A DNA stretch of 53,042 nt from Pseudomonas sp. GV085 (GCF_003050925.1 NZ_QAOV01000023.1:1-53042), one strand, 5' to 3'. Counted from the first letter of the stretch, positions 1-9,729 are shown. Notes: a model not told the origin generated them from the letters alone. A program made the numbers and translations.

Positions 1-100
1 AATGACGGTCTCTGCCCCGCGCACGCTCTTCAACTCTAGCTCCCTCAGTTTGCTGCGCGACAGCGCGGCGTCGAAGACGAGGCGGCCCCTCCTACAAAAC

Positions 101-128
101 AACAAAGCCGCCCGAAGGCGGCTTTGTT
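101..128 (-). terminator. rho-independent terminator after accC
   Basis: A perfect 12-bp stem (101-112 with 117-128) closes a 4-base loop, CGAA on the plus strand and TTCG on the minus strand. On the minus strand it follows the accC stop at 143 and ends in TTTGTTG. Positions 1-100 hold no gene I can recognise; bases 90-97 (cctcctac) resemble the outer edge of a REP element. Confidence 0.8.
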
Positions 129-142
129 GATCGGGTCGAAGC

Positions 143-1501
143 TTAGTGCTTCTCGCCAGCCAGCTTGTGCTCGAGGTAGTGAATGTTCACGCCCCCTTTG
201 CAGAAGCCTTCATCGCGGGTCAGGTCGCGGTGCAGCGGGATGTTGGTCTTGATCCCGTCGACCACGATTTCGTCCAGCGCATTGCGCATGCGTGCCATGG
301 CTTCATCACGGGTTGCGCCGTAGGTGATCAGCTTGCCGATCAACGAGTCGTAGTTCGGCGGAACGGCATAGCCACTGTACAGGTGCGAGTCGACACGAAC
401 GCCGTTGCCGCCTGGAGCGTGGAAATGCTTGACCGTGCCCGGGCTCGGCATGAAGGTTTTCGGGTCTTCGGCGTTGATCCGGCATTCCAGTGCGTGACCG
501 CGGATGACCACGTCATTCTGGGTGAACGACAGCTTGTTGCCGGCGGCGATGCTGAGCATCTCCTTGACGATGTCGATGCCGGTGACCATTTCCGAAACCG
601 GGTGCTCTACCTGGACACGAGTGTTCATCTCGATGAAGTAGAAGTGGCCGTTTTCGTACAGGAACTCGAAAGTGCCTGCGCCACGGTAGCCGATATCGAT
701 GCACGCCCTGACGCAGCGTGCGAGTACTTCCTCGCGTGCGTTCTCGTCGATGCCCGGTGCCGGTGCTTCTTCGAGAACCTTCTGGTGACGACGTTGCAGC
801 GAGCAGTCGCGGTCGCCCAGATGGATAGCGTGGCCCTGGCCATCGGAAAGTACCTGGACTTCCACGTGACGTGGGTTGGTCAGGAATTTTTCCAGATAGA
901 CCATCGGGTTGCCGAACGCCGCGCCTGCTTCGGAGCGGGTCAGTTTCGCCGAGGCAATCAGGTCTTCTTCTTTGTGCACAACGCGCATGCCGCGACCACC
1001 GCCGCCGCCAGCGGCCTTGATGATCACCGGGTAACCGACTTCGCGACCGATGCGCAGAGCGGTTTCTTCGTCTTCCGGCAGCGGGCCGTCAGAACCTGGA
1101 ACAGTCGGTACGCCGGCAGCGATCATGGCGTGCTTGGCCGATACCTTGTCGCCCATCAGGCGAATGGTTTCGGCTTTCGGGCCAATGAACGCGAAGCCGG
1201 ATTTCTCGACCTGTTCGGCGAAGTCGGCGTTTTCCGCAAGGAAGCCGTAGCCCGGGTGAATGGCGGTGGCACCAGTCACTTCGGCCGCGGCGATGATTGC
1301 CGGAATGTGCAGGTAGGAGTGGGCGGCCGATGCCGGACCGATGCAGACGGATTCGTCTGCCAGGCCCAGGTGCATCAGTTCCTTGTCAGCCTTGGAGTAA
1401 ACGGCGACGGTCTTGATGCCCATTTCTTTGCAGGCGCGCAGGATCCGCAGGGCGATCTCACCGCGGTTGGCGATCAGAACTTTTTCCAACTTCGCAGTCA
1501 T
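143..1501 (-). CDS. accC: acetyl-CoA carboxylase, biotin carboxylase subunit
   Basis: This subunit carboxylates the biotin carried by AccB using ATP and bicarbonate, the first half-reaction of cytoplasmic malonyl-CoA synthesis. The 452-residue product has the usual family length. It opens with the N-terminal motif LIANRGEIALRI, has the ATP-grasp glycine loop AGGGGGRGM near residues 164-172 and the active-site segment EMNTRVQVEHPVSEM near residue 300. I chose the ATG at 1501 because GGAGAG stands 6 bases upstream; an in-frame start at 1522 would overlap accB and has no better ribosome site. It lies 17 bases after accB and is very probably cotranscribed with aroQ and accB. Nothing is unusual. 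Confidence 0.98.
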   Translation of the reverse strand: MTAKLEKVLIANRGEIALRILRACKEMGIKTVAVYSKADKELMHLGLADESVCIGPASAAHSYLHIPAIIAAAEVTGATAIHPGYGFLAENADFAEQVEKSGFAFIGPKAETIRLMGDKVSAKHAMIAAGVPTVPGSDGPLPEDEETALRIGREVGYPVIIKAAGGGGGRGMRVVHKEEDLIASAKLTRSEAGAAFGNPMVYLEKFLTNPRHVEVQVLSDGQGHAIHLGDRDCSLQRRHQKVLEEAPAPGIDENAREEVLARCVRACIDIGYRGAGTFEFLYENGHFYFIEMNTRVQVEHPVSEMVTGIDIVKEMLSIAAGNKLSFTQNDVVIRGHALECRINAEDPKTFMPSPGTVKHFHAPGGNGVRVDSHLYSGYAVPPNYDSLIGKLITYGATRDEAMARMRNALDEIVVDGIKTNIPLHRDLTRDEGFCKGGVNIHYLEHKLAGEKH

Positions 1502-1518
1502 CAAAGGCTCTCCGCGGT

Positions 1519-1980
1519 TCAAACGATGGTGAACAGCGGTTGGTCGTACTCAACCGGCTGGCCGTCTTCGACGAGGATGGATTCGATCACACCGCTGGTT
1601 TCAGCTTCGATGTGGTTCATCATCTTCATGGCTTCAACGATGCACAGGGTGTCACCTTTCTTCACGGTCTGGCCGACTTCCACGAAGGACGGCGAGCTTG
1701 GCGAAGACTTGCGATAGAAAGTACCGACCATCGGCGAACGGGCAACGGTGCCGTTCAGTGCGGGCGCGGCGGCAGCAACCGGTGCGGCAGCGGCAGCCGG
1801 AGCAGCGGCGACAGGCGCGGCAGCCGGAGCATGCATTGGAGCCGGCGCATAGTACTGCTGAGCCGGGGTCTTGCTATGACGGCTGATGCGTACGGACTCT
1901 TCGCCTTCCTTGATCTCGAGCTCGTCGATGCCGGACTCTTCCAGCAATTCGATCAGTTTCTTAACTTTACGGATATCCAT
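1519..1980 (-). CDS. accB: acetyl-CoA carboxylase, biotin carboxyl carrier protein
   Basis: This carrier protein swings carboxybiotin between AccC and the carboxyltransferase. The 153-residue product has a short N-terminal domain, then a flexible Ala/Pro-rich linker at about residues 40-77, then the biotinyl domain. The biotinylation motif EAMKMMNH places the acceptor lysine at K119. GGGAG lies 10 bases before the ATG. It sits between aroQ (24 bases upstream) and accC (17 bases downstream), the standard Pseudomonas aroQ-accB-accC order, so all three probably share one transcript starting upstream of aroQ. Confidence 0.98.
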   Translation of the reverse strand: MDIRKVKKLIELLEESGIDELEIKEGEESVRISRHSKTPAQQYYAPAPMHAPAAAPVAAAPAAAAAPVAAAAPALNGTVARSPMVGTFYRKSSPSSPSFVEVGQTVKKGDTLCIVEAMKMMNHIEAETSGVIESILVEDGQPVEYDQPLFTIV

Positions 1981-2004
1981 GAATCATCAACTCCCAAGGG
2001 TCGG

Positions 2005-2460
2005 TCAGGGGCGGTTAACTTGTTGTTCAAGCTGTTCCAGGGCGGCCTCCAGGGCCAGTCGATAACCGCTGGCGCCAAGGCCGCAGATCACTCCCACCGC
2101 TACATCGGAGAAGTAAGAGTGATGGCGGAAAGGTTCGCGTTTGTGCACGTTAGACAAATGCACTTCGATGAATGGGATGCTCACCGCCAGCAGCGCGTCA
2201 CGTAATGCGACACTTGTATGTGTAAAAGCTGCTGGGTTGATCAGAATGAAGTCCACGCCTTCGCTGCGGGCAGCGTGAATGCGGTCGATCAATTCGTACT
2301 CGGCATTGCTTTGCAGGTGCAGCAAATGGTGACCGGCTTCGCGGGCACGGCGTTCCAGGTCCTGGTTGATCTGCGCCAGCGTCGTGGCGCCGTAGGTGCC
2401 CGGTTCGCGGGTGCCGAGCAAGTTCAGGTTGGGTCCGTGCAGAACGAGTAACGTCGCCAT
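2005..2460 (-). CDS. aroQ: type II 3-dehydroquinate dehydratase
   Basis: This enzyme dehydrates 3-dehydroquinate to 3-dehydroshikimate in the shikimate pathway. The 151-residue product has the compact type II length. The motif HGPNLNLLGTREPGTYG contains the catalytic tyrosine Y23, and the EVHLSN segment carries the catalytic histidine H101. AGGAA lies 6 bases before the ATG at 2460. The 132-base gap to dsbD on the upstream side probably holds the promoter for aroQ-accB-accC. Confidence 0.97.
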   Translation of the reverse strand: MATLLVLHGPNLNLLGTREPGTYGATTLAQINQDLERRAREAGHHLLHLQSNAEYELIDRIHAARSEGVDFILINPAAFTHTSVALRDALLAVSIPFIEVHLSNVHKREPFRHHSYFSDVAVGVICGLGASGYRLALEAALEQLEQQVNRP

Positions 2461-2592
2461 CGGCGGTTCCTATGTTATCTGTGAGCAATGGTCAGAACCC
2501 GGCGACTATGCCGCAAAGCCTTTGTGACTGTCCAGTTCTCTGCAATAGCCAGCACAATGACCGATGTTTGCGCGAAATATATGACTGCTCGA

Positions 2593-4338
2593 TTAAATTG
2601 GGTCATTCGCCCGGGTAACGCGCTCGGCGAAGTCTTTGGCGTTGATCTCGCCGATCACCCGCACATCGGCACGTTCGACGCCATCCTTGCCGAAAAACAT
2701 CAGGGCCGGTGGGCCGAACAATTGATAACGGTCGAGCAGGGTGCGCTGTTCGGCGTTGCTGGCGGTGATATCGAAGCGGATCAGCCGGTAACCCTTGAGG
2801 CGTTCGACGACGACTGGGTCGACCAGCACCTCATGTTCGATGACTTTGCAGCTGATGCACCAGTCGGCATACCAGTCGAGCAGCAGCGGTGTACCGGACG
2901 ACCGGGCCTCGGCGAGCGTGCGGTCCAGATCGGCGGAAGTGCTGACGGTTTGCCAGGCGCTGGTGCCTTGCACAGGCTGGTTGCTCTCGACGACGCGCGG
3001 CTGGCCAATCGGGTTGAACGGGTCGGTCTGGCCGCTGAGCGCGCCGTACCAGCAGGCCAGGGCGTAAAACACCAGGAACATTGCGAGCAACTGTACGAGG
3101 CGCTCGCGCGGCGGTTTGTAGACGAATTCCAGCGCGCCCATGAACAGCCCGACGCCACCGGCCAGCAGACCGATCAACAGCAAGGTGACCTGGCCGGGCA
3201 AGACGCGGCTGAGCAGGCCGATCGCCAGTCCCAGCAATAACACACCGATCGCGTTTTTCACGTAGACCAGCCACGGCCCGCTTTTCGGCAGCCAGGCTGC
3301 GCCACCGGTGGCCACCAGCAACAGTGGTGCGCCCATGCCGAGACCGAGCATGAACAGTTTCAAGCCGCCGCCCAGCGCATCGCCACTGGCGCTGATGTAC
3401 AGCAGTGCGCCGGCCAAGGGCGCCGAAACACAGGGTGAAACCAGCAAGCTGGAGACCACGCCCAACACCGCAGCCCCCCACAGTGAACCGCCTTTGGTGC
3501 GACCGGCGATGCGGTCCAGGCGACTGCTGATGGCGTGCGGCAATTTGAGTTCGAAGACGCCGAACATCGCCAGTGCGAACAGCGCAAAAAACATCGCGAA
3601 GGGTACCAGCACCCAGGCCGATTGCAGCCGCGCCTGCAGATTGAGCTGGGCACCGAACAGCCCCATCAGCGCACCGAGCAGGGCAAAGCAGGCGGCCATC
3701 GGCAGCACATAGGCCAGTGACAGATTGAAACCGCGCCAGCCGCCGACCTGACCGCGCAGCACCACACCGGACAGGATCGGCAGCATGGGCAGCACGCATG
3801 GCGTGAAAGTCAGGCCCAGACCCGCGAGGAAAAACAATACCAGTTCGCGCCAGCTCCATGGATAAACCGTCGCTGGAGCGCCGCTGCCGTCGATGCTCAG
3901 TCGCTCGGTTTCCGGCGGATAGCACAGGCCTTTGTCGGCGCAACCCTGATAGGTCACGGCCAGAGTGAAGGCACGTTGGTCGGTGCGCGGCAACTCGACG
4001 TCGAGAATGCCGTGGTAGACCTCGACATCGCCGAAGTATTCATCGTGTTTTTTCTGGCCGTCGGGCAGTTTCGCCGCGCCGAGGACAACATCGGCGGGAT
4101 CGGCGCGAAACTGAAAACGGTGCCGGTAGAGGTAATAACCTTCGGTGGCGACGAAGCGCAGTTTGATCGATTGCGGCGTGCTTTCTACCAGACTCAGTTG
4201 AAAGGCTTCGCGCACCGGCAGGAAGTCGGCGCTGTTGTTGATCGAGCCCAGGCTTGAGCTGGGCCGGTTCTCCAGCAGACCAGTGGCGCTGGCCGGCAGG
4301 GCGAACACTAATAACAGCAGGCAAAGCAAACGGCGCAT
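2593..4338 (-). CDS. dsbD: thiol:disulfide interchange protein DsbD (DipZ)
   Basis: This inner-membrane protein passes electrons from cytoplasmic thioredoxin to the periplasm to keep DsbC and cytochrome c maturation proteins reduced. A signal peptide (about 1-19) precedes the periplasmic alpha domain with the pair C133/C139. The membrane domain carries C181 (FTPCVLP) and C303 (VSPCVSAP), and the C-terminal thioredoxin-like gamma domain has WCISC (C494, C497). All six functional cysteines of the relay are present and the length of 581 residues is normal. It lies between ctpL and aroQ as in PAO1. The ATG at 4338 starts a convincing signal peptide. Confidence 0.96.
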   Translation of the reverse strand: MRRLLCLLLLVFALPASATGLLENRPSSSLGSINNSADFLPVREAFQLSLVESTPQSIKLRFVATEGYYLYRHRFQFRADPADVVLGAAKLPDGQKKHDEYFGDVEVYHGILDVELPRTDQRAFTLAVTYQGCADKGLCYPPETERLSIDGSGAPATVYPWSWRELVLFFLAGLGLTFTPCVLPMLPILSGVVLRGQVGGWRGFNLSLAYVLPMAACFALLGALMGLFGAQLNLQARLQSAWVLVPFAMFFALFALAMFGVFELKLPHAISSRLDRIAGRTKGGSLWGAAVLGVVSSLLVSPCVSAPLAGALLYISASGDALGGGLKLFMLGLGMGAPLLLVATGGAAWLPKSGPWLVYVKNAIGVLLLGLAIGLLSRVLPGQVTLLLIGLLAGGVGLFMGALEFVYKPPRERLVQLLAMFLVFYALACWYGALSGQTDPFNPIGQPRVVESNQPVQGTSAWQTVSTSADLDRTLAEARSSGTPLLLDWYADWCISCKVIEHEVLVDPVVVERLKGYRLIRFDITASNAEQRTLLDRYQLFGPPALMFFGKDGVERADVRVIGEINAKDFAERVTRANDPI

Positions 4339-4426
4339 GACAATCTCGCGTATCGGAATTGGGGGGATGATAGCGGACGGCGGCGGGGCGTGCAGAGCGA
4401 CAGTTTTGTGGTGGATTGCCTGACGC

Positions 4427-4493
4427 TATCGCGAGCAGGCTCGCTCCTACAGGGGAATGCATTTCAAGTGTAGGAGCGAGCCTGCTCGCGATG
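4427..4493. repeat. REPIN, type A arms
   Basis: Two inverted REP copies face each other across a 17-base spacer: 4427-4451 and 4469-4493. The core is TGTAGGAGCGAGCCTGCTCG followed by CGATGG. It lies between dsbD and the chemoreceptor gene and starts 9 bases before the chemoreceptor stop. Confidence 0.9.
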
Positions 4494-4501
4494 GCTATCT
4501 G

Positions 4502-6448
4502 TCAGACGCGGAAGGCCTGAACGGCTGTATGCAGTCGACCTCCCAGCACCAGAAGATTTTCTCCCTGCTCACGCCCTTCGCCGATACGCAACAAGTTATC
4601 CCCACCCAGCTGGTGAATCCGCTCGCTGTGGTCACGGATCTCACTGACAGCACCGCTCTGCTGGGCAGTGACATCAGCAATTCGTATCGCCGTGTCGGAA
4701 ATGGTCTGGATCGCCCCGACGATTTTATCCAGCGCGCCGTCAGCGGCCTGGGCCTGGCTGGCCGTGGCTTCGGCATGTTCGACCTGGGCGCGCATGCCTT
4801 CCACCGATTGCCGTGCGGCGGTTTGCAGCCCTGCGATCAGCGTCTGGATTTGCGCCGTGGCCCCGGCGGTACGTTGCGCCAGTGAGCGCACCTCTTCGGC
4901 CACCACGGCAAAGCCTCGGCCCATTTCCCCGGCCCGGGCCGCCTCGATGGCGGCGTTCAAGGCCAGCAGGTTGGTCTGGTCGGCAATCGAGCGAATCACC
5001 GTCAACACGCCGCCGATGGTGGCCGACTCTTCGGCCAGGTGTTCAATCATTTGTGCATTGCCTTGCACTTCATCCACCAGCGCATGCAGGCCGGTGAGGC
5101 TCAGGCCGATGACTTTCTGTCCATGCTCCACGGCGAGGCCAGCGTGGCGGCTGGCGTCGGCGGCCTGGCTGGCATCGCCGGCGACTTGTTGGATGGTCGC
5201 TTCCAGCTCACTGAGGGAATCGCGGATCAGCGCCGTGTCGCCGGCCTGATGCTCGGCGCCGCTGTGCAGGTCGTTGCTCAGGTCAGCCAGGGTGCGGCTG
5301 CTGCCGGCCACCTGTTCGGCGTTGCGGCGAATGGTCCCCACCAGGTCCACCAGATAGGCGCGCAAGCGGTTGAGCGACGCTTCAATGTCATGCAGTTCGC
5401 GGTTGGTGTTGCCCAGTTGAATGTCGCGGCTGAAGTCGCCTTCGGCCCAGGTCGACAGGGCCGGGGCGAGGTTGGTCAGGGTCCGGGCCAGTTTGCGCTG
5501 CAGGGTGTCTATCAGCAGTGCGATCAGCAGAATCAAGCCGATCATCACGCCTTGCATCAGCCGCACTTCACCCTGGATCTGCCCGTGCTGGGCGCGCACC
5601 ACCGGTTCCAGCCTGGCAATGGTCTGTTGCACGTCGGCGATTTTCACGTGAGTCGCAGCGCTGAGGTCGGCGCGTCTCTGGATTTGATCGCGAGTGCGTG
5701 TGAGCTCGGCCGGATAGCGGGTGAGCAGGCTGTTGAGTTCGCGCTTGATGCCAACGCCAGCATCTTCGGCGACGGTTTTTTCCTTGTTCTCAAGGCCCAT
5801 CATCGAGGCGAAATCATCGGTGTTCGACTCGCTGCTGGTGGTCACGCCCAGCAAGGGCAAGGCGTCCAGTTTTTCGGCCTGGGTGCGGATGTTGGCCACT
5901 TCACGTTCGACGTCGGCGGCCAGTTCGCTGCGGCCGCTGCTGACCAGTTTGTCCCGCGCGAGGGACAACTTACCCAGGTGCTGCGATGCGCTGAGCAGTG
6001 GCGTCAGGTAGGCCGTATTGCCACTGGCGTACTGGCTGAGCTGATCGAGACTGGCACCCAGTTCACGCTCGGCTTGCAGCAGCAAAGCCTGCGGATCGCC
6101 GGCCAGTTTGCCGGCGGCCAGCAGGTCGGTTTTGCTGAACGCTTCAAGGGTCGACAGGCTGGGGCGCAATGTCTCGGCCAAGGCCGGTGGCAATTCGCCG
6201 AGTTCTTTTTGCAGGTTGTCGATGCCTTGGGCGGCACTGCTCAGGCGCAATGCATCGCCGCTGGCGAGGTAATCCTCGACACTGCGGGCGACTTCATTCT
6301 GAAATTGCTGCGACAGGCCCAGGTAGCGCTCCATTAATAGATACGGACGCTCAAGGGCTTTCTGCGACCACCACAGCGTAGCGCCGAGGGCCATGCACAC
6401 GGCCACCAGAAGGAGGGTATTGAGATTGGTCAGCAGCTTCAGGCGCAT
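4502..6448 (-). CDS. ctpL: methyl-accepting chemotaxis protein, CtpL-like
   Basis: This is an inner-membrane chemoreceptor that signals to CheA/CheW. Residues 1-28 contain the first membrane helix, a long helical periplasmic sensor runs to about residue 295, and a second helix (MQGVMIGLILLIALLID) follows near 300-315. HAMP and signalling domains come next, with the conserved hairpin tip containing QTNLLALNAAIEAARAGE. No CheR-binding pentapeptide is seen at the C terminus. The symbol rests on position: it lies between dsbD and a gcbA-like gene, as ctpL (PA4844, a low-phosphate taxis receptor) does in PAO1. The ligand cannot be read from the sequence. Confidence 0.85.
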   Translation of the reverse strand: MRLKLLTNLNTLLLVAVCMALGATLWWSQKALERPYLLMERYLGLSQQFQNEVARSVEDYLASGDALRLSSAAQGIDNLQKELGELPPALAETLRPSLSTLEAFSKTDLLAAGKLAGDPQALLLQAERELGASLDQLSQYASGNTAYLTPLLSASQHLGKLSLARDKLVSSGRSELAADVEREVANIRTQAEKLDALPLLGVTTSSESNTDDFASMMGLENKEKTVAEDAGVGIKRELNSLLTRYPAELTRTRDQIQRRADLSAATHVKIADVQQTIARLEPVVRAQHGQIQGEVRLMQGVMIGLILLIALLIDTLQRKLARTLTNLAPALSTWAEGDFSRDIQLGNTNRELHDIEASLNRLRAYLVDLVGTIRRNAEQVAGSSRTLADLSNDLHSGAEHQAGDTALIRDSLSELEATIQQVAGDASQAADASRHAGLAVEHGQKVIGLSLTGLHALVDEVQGNAQMIEHLAEESATIGGVLTVIRSIADQTNLLALNAAIEAARAGEMGRGFAVVAEEVRSLAQRTAGATAQIQTLIAGLQTAARQSVEGMRAQVEHAEATASQAQAADGALDKIVGAIQTISDTAIRIADVTAQQSGAVSEIRDHSERIHQLGGDNLLRIGEGREQGENLLVLGGRLHTAVQAFRV

Positions 6449-6500
6449 TACGGACTACCAACGGCAGAAATGGTAAGTGCCTGAAGTTATTGCGTTTCTG

Positions 6501-8171
6501 TTACAGGGTTATGACTGTATCGGTCGATTCCGATAAAAAAGTGGCACTTTGCTTTGATGTGCGAGCGGCCTGTATTCGATTGCGTCCGCCATGTTTGGCG
6601 CGATACAGCGCATCATCTGCCTGACTGGCCATCATCAGGCTGTCGGAGTTTTCGCATAACTCCACCAACCCGGCGCTGAAGGTGCACCACAGATCCTGAG
6701 GTTGTGCGGGGTAGTGAATCTCGGCAAAGCGCTGTCGGATTTCATCGAGCACGTTGTAGGCCGCTTCGATATCGGTGTCCGGCATGACAATGGCGAACTC
6801 TTCACCACCGTAGCGGCCAATGAAGTCGGTTTTGCGCAGGCGTTGCTTGAGAAACAGCGCCAGGCTCTTGATCACCCGGTCGCCCATGGGGTGGCCGTGG
6901 CTGTCATTGACCCGTTTGAAATGGTCGATGTCGAGCATGGCAAAGCTCAGCGGCTTGCTTTCGCGGCGGGCGCGGAACGAGCAGTCTTCGAGCAATTGCA
7001 GGATATGCGTGTGGTTGTACAGACCGGTGAGACTGTCGCGGACCATTCGTGCCTTGAGGTTGCGTGCCCGTGCCGCGCGGTTACGCACGGTAGTGATCAG
7101 GTGCCGGGGCTTGATCGGTTTGGTCAGGAAGTCATCGCCGCCTTCGCTCATGGCGTCGAGCTGTTTGTCCAGGTCGTCTTCGGCCGACAGGTAAATGATC
7201 GGCACGCTGACGTAACGGTCGTTATGGCGGATCACCTTGGCCAGTTCCGTGCCGGTGCAGGCCGGCATGTACATGTCGAGGATGATCAGGTCCGGCTGGA
7301 AATCCGCCAGTTCGGCCATGGCCTGGATCGGCTCGATCAACGTCCGGGTGACGATCCCTGCACTGTTGAGCAGGCGCTCGGTGTGCAGGGCCTGGGCGCG
7401 GGAGTCGTCGATGATCAGCACTTTATAAGGCTCGTATTGGGCAACGCAGGTCAGGACTTCGATTTTCTCCAGCAGGCTCGACGCTTCGAGGGTGCCGGTA
7501 AGGAACTCCTGACCACCGGCACGCACGGCGGCGAGGCGGGTCGGGGTGTCGGTTTCGTGCAGGCTGAAAAACAGCAGCGGCAAGCGATGGTCCAGGCCTT
7601 CCTGGGCTTCGGCGGCCAGTTTCAGACCGACACCGGCGCCACTGAAATCCACGTCCATGACAATCGCCGCTGGCAAGCGCTCGACCATCGATGAGCGAAA
7701 CGCATCTACGCTGTCCAGGGACTGGGCACTGAGCCCGAAGAATTCCAGTTGTTTGGCCAGGCGCTCGGCGCGGCCGTGATCCTGCAGCATCACATAGACG
7801 GGCTTGCGCAGCGGTGGCAGGAAGGTCTGATCGAGTTGGTCGCCATGGCGCAGGCCAGTACGCGACAGGCGCTGCATCAAGCGATTGAGGTCGGTGATCA
7901 GGCCGCTGCTCAGGCGTCCGCGATTAGCGTCGACCGCCTCCAGGGACTGACCGATGTGGCGTGCCAATTGCGTGTGTTCCGGTTGTTCGAAGCGCTCGGC
8001 GAAACGCAACAGGCGCAGATTGGCCTCGCTCAATTGCGAAAGGTCGGCGGTGGACCACTCACTGCGTTGCAGGCGCTGCCATATCTCAAGAATCTGACGA
8101 GCCTGATGAATTACCCGCTGGGCAAAGTGGTGCTTGAGGCGCTCGCGGCTGGGGTCTTCTGGCTCGGTCAT
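6501..8171 (-). CDS. gcbA: diguanylate cyclase response regulator, GcbA-like
   Basis: This enzyme is predicted to make cyclic di-GMP from two GTP. An N-terminal helical region (about 1-130) is followed by a first, divergent receiver (around VMDVDFSG), a second canonical receiver (KVLIIDDSR and LIILDMYMPACTG) and a GGDEF domain. The active site is GGEEF, and RKTD five residues before it is a product-inhibition (I-site) RxxD motif, so the enzyme looks active and feedback-inhibited. GcbA in P. fluorescens and its PAO1 counterpart PA4843 promote attachment. I chose the ATG at 8171; a GTG at 8198 would add nine residues. Confidence 0.88.
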   Translation of the reverse strand: MTEPEDPSRERLKHHFAQRVIHQARQILEIWQRLQRSEWSTADLSQLSEANLRLLRFAERFEQPEHTQLARHIGQSLEAVDANRGRLSSGLITDLNRLMQRLSRTGLRHGDQLDQTFLPPLRKPVYVMLQDHGRAERLAKQLEFFGLSAQSLDSVDAFRSSMVERLPAAIVMDVDFSGAGVGLKLAAEAQEGLDHRLPLLFFSLHETDTPTRLAAVRAGGQEFLTGTLEASSLLEKIEVLTCVAQYEPYKVLIIDDSRAQALHTERLLNSAGIVTRTLIEPIQAMAELADFQPDLIILDMYMPACTGTELAKVIRHNDRYVSVPIIYLSAEDDLDKQLDAMSEGGDDFLTKPIKPRHLITTVRNRAARARNLKARMVRDSLTGLYNHTHILQLLEDCSFRARRESKPLSFAMLDIDHFKRVNDSHGHPMGDRVIKSLALFLKQRLRKTDFIGRYGGEEFAIVMPDTDIEAAYNVLDEIRQRFAEIHYPAQPQDLWCTFSAGLVELCENSDSLMMASQADDALYRAKHGGRNRIQAARTSKQSATFLSESTDTVITL

Positions 8172-8658
8172 ATCCTGACTACTAGTTAGGGTGCACACTG
8201 AGGTCGACTGGTGGCTCTATGCTAGCACCACTTTTCCATTACATGAGTGCTGTACGTCAATAATCTGCAATGTGGCTTCATTCAGTTTGTGACCGATCGG
8301 TCTGATGTCGGGCTGTCTAGTCGTCGTGTGCGGAGGTGAAGTGCCGTGAATCAGGGCACTTGACGGGCGCAGGGCGGCAATTGGCGGGTGACAGGCCATT
8401 GGCCATTTACGGCTGTCTGAGCAGTGCGGACCGGTCCGTTTTTATTGGCTTCAGGGAGTCAGGGATTCCCTTGGGACGTGTCATCCAAACCATTAGGAGG
8501 ATTTCGACGGCAACACCTTCATCGGGTGGGCAGGAACTCTTTTCATCCGCAAGACCGGTAATTTTCCGCATCGGTGCGATGGCGGGTGCCGGGCCAAGGC
8601 ACGTTGTTGTATGGTTGTGGTCGAACCGTTGACCTCAAGAGCTTGAAAGGAAATCGCC
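8172..8658. other. intergenic region with two perfect palindromes
   Basis: This 487-base divergent region lies between gcbA and the DUF2333 gene and has no convincing ORF. GACCGATCGGTC at 8291-8302 is a perfect 12-bp palindrome resembling TetR-family operators. CGGACCGGTCCG at 8427-8438 is a second perfect palindrome, followed by five T residues. Promoters for both flanking genes presumably lie here, but I could not fix their -35/-10 elements with confidence. Confidence 0.5.
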
Positions 8659-9726
8659 ATGCTGGACTGGAAGAACCGCACAGGCAGTGCGCCTGAACGT
8701 GCCGCTGAACCGAAGTCGGAGACCCGCAGTTATCTGGGCGGTCTGTTGTTCAGCCGGGCGCTGGCCACTTTGCTGGGCATCTACCTGTTGGTGGCGAGTG
8801 TCCTGGGCTGGTACTGGAGCCAGGAGCCGGCGCTGTTCCCGGTCCAGCAGACCGCTCAACTGGCGGCCGAGAAAGAAGGCAAGCAGATGGTCGTCGGCTA
8901 CACCACGGTGGAAACCCTGAAGACCGTCGCCGGCACCTTGCTGACCAAACCGGGCGGCTATATTTCCAACGACCGATTCCCGCCAGGCCTGTGGATGGAC
9001 AACATGCCGAGCTGGGAATACGGCGTGCTGGTGCAGGTCCGCGACCTGAGCCGGGCAATGCGTAAAGACTTCGCCCGTTCGCAGTCGCAGTCCGCCGAAG
9101 ACGCCGACCTGGCCAAGGCCGAGCCGCGTTTCAACTTCGACAACAAGAGCTGGGTGCTGCCGTCCAGCGAGTCCGAATATCAGGAAGGCATCAACTCCCT
9201 GAGCCGCTATCAGGCGCGCCTGTCCGATCCGAACCAGAAGAGCGCGCTGTTCTATGCCCGCGCCGATAACCTGAACAACTGGCTGGGTGATGTCGGCACC
9301 CGTCTGGGTTCGCTGTCGCAACGACTGTCGGCCAGTGTGGGCCGGGTCAAGCTCAACACCGCGTTGAAAACCGAGGTGGTAGCACCGGGTGTGGCGCCGC
9401 AGGTCGATGAAGAAATCGTTGAAACCCCATGGTTGCAAATCGACAATGTGTTCTACGAAGCCCGTGGCCAGGCCTGGGCGTTGTCGCATTTGCTGCGCGC
9501 CATCGAAGTCGACTTCGCCGACGTACTGGCAAAGAAGAACGCCACGGTCAGCGTGCGCCAGATCATTCGTGAACTGGAGGCGTCGCAGGAGCCGGTGTGG
9601 AGCCCGATGATCCTCAACGGCAGTGGCTTCGGCGTACTGGCCAACCACTCGCTGGTCATGGCCAACTACATTTCCCGGGCCAACGCCGCGGTGATCGATT
9701 TGCGTCAATTGCTCAATCAGGGCTGA
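8659..9726 (+). CDS. DUF2333 family protein, membrane-anchored
   Basis: The 355-residue product matches the Pseudomonas DUF2333 family as I remember it (PA4842 position). One N-terminal membrane helix at about residues 30-53 (ATLLGIYLLVASVLGWYW) is followed by a large, probably periplasmic, domain rich in charged and helical sequence. No catalytic motif is apparent and the function is unknown. AAAGGA lies 8 bases before the ATG. The stop is 3 bases from the start of the Nudix gene, so the two are almost certainly cotranscribed. Confidence 0.85.
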   Translation: MLDWKNRTGSAPERAAEPKSETRSYLGGLLFSRALATLLGIYLLVASVLGWYWSQEPALFPVQQTAQLAAEKEGKQMVVGYTTVETLKTVAGTLLTKPGGYISNDRFPPGLWMDNMPSWEYGVLVQVRDLSRAMRKDFARSQSQSAEDADLAKAEPRFNFDNKSWVLPSSESEYQEGINSLSRYQARLSDPNQKSALFYARADNLNNWLGDVGTRLGSLSQRLSASVGRVKLNTALKTEVVAPGVAPQVDEEIVETPWLQIDNVFYEARGQAWALSHLLRAIEVDFADVLAKKNATVSVRQIIRELEASQEPVWSPMILNGSGFGVLANHSLVMANYISRANAAVIDLRQLLNQG

Positions 9727-9729
9727 GTC

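Noticed and set aside
146..1717. 523-codon open frame on the plus strand
   Set aside because: It is antisense to accC and accB. Long antisense frames are common in GC-rich Pseudomonas genes, and the product resembles no protein I know.
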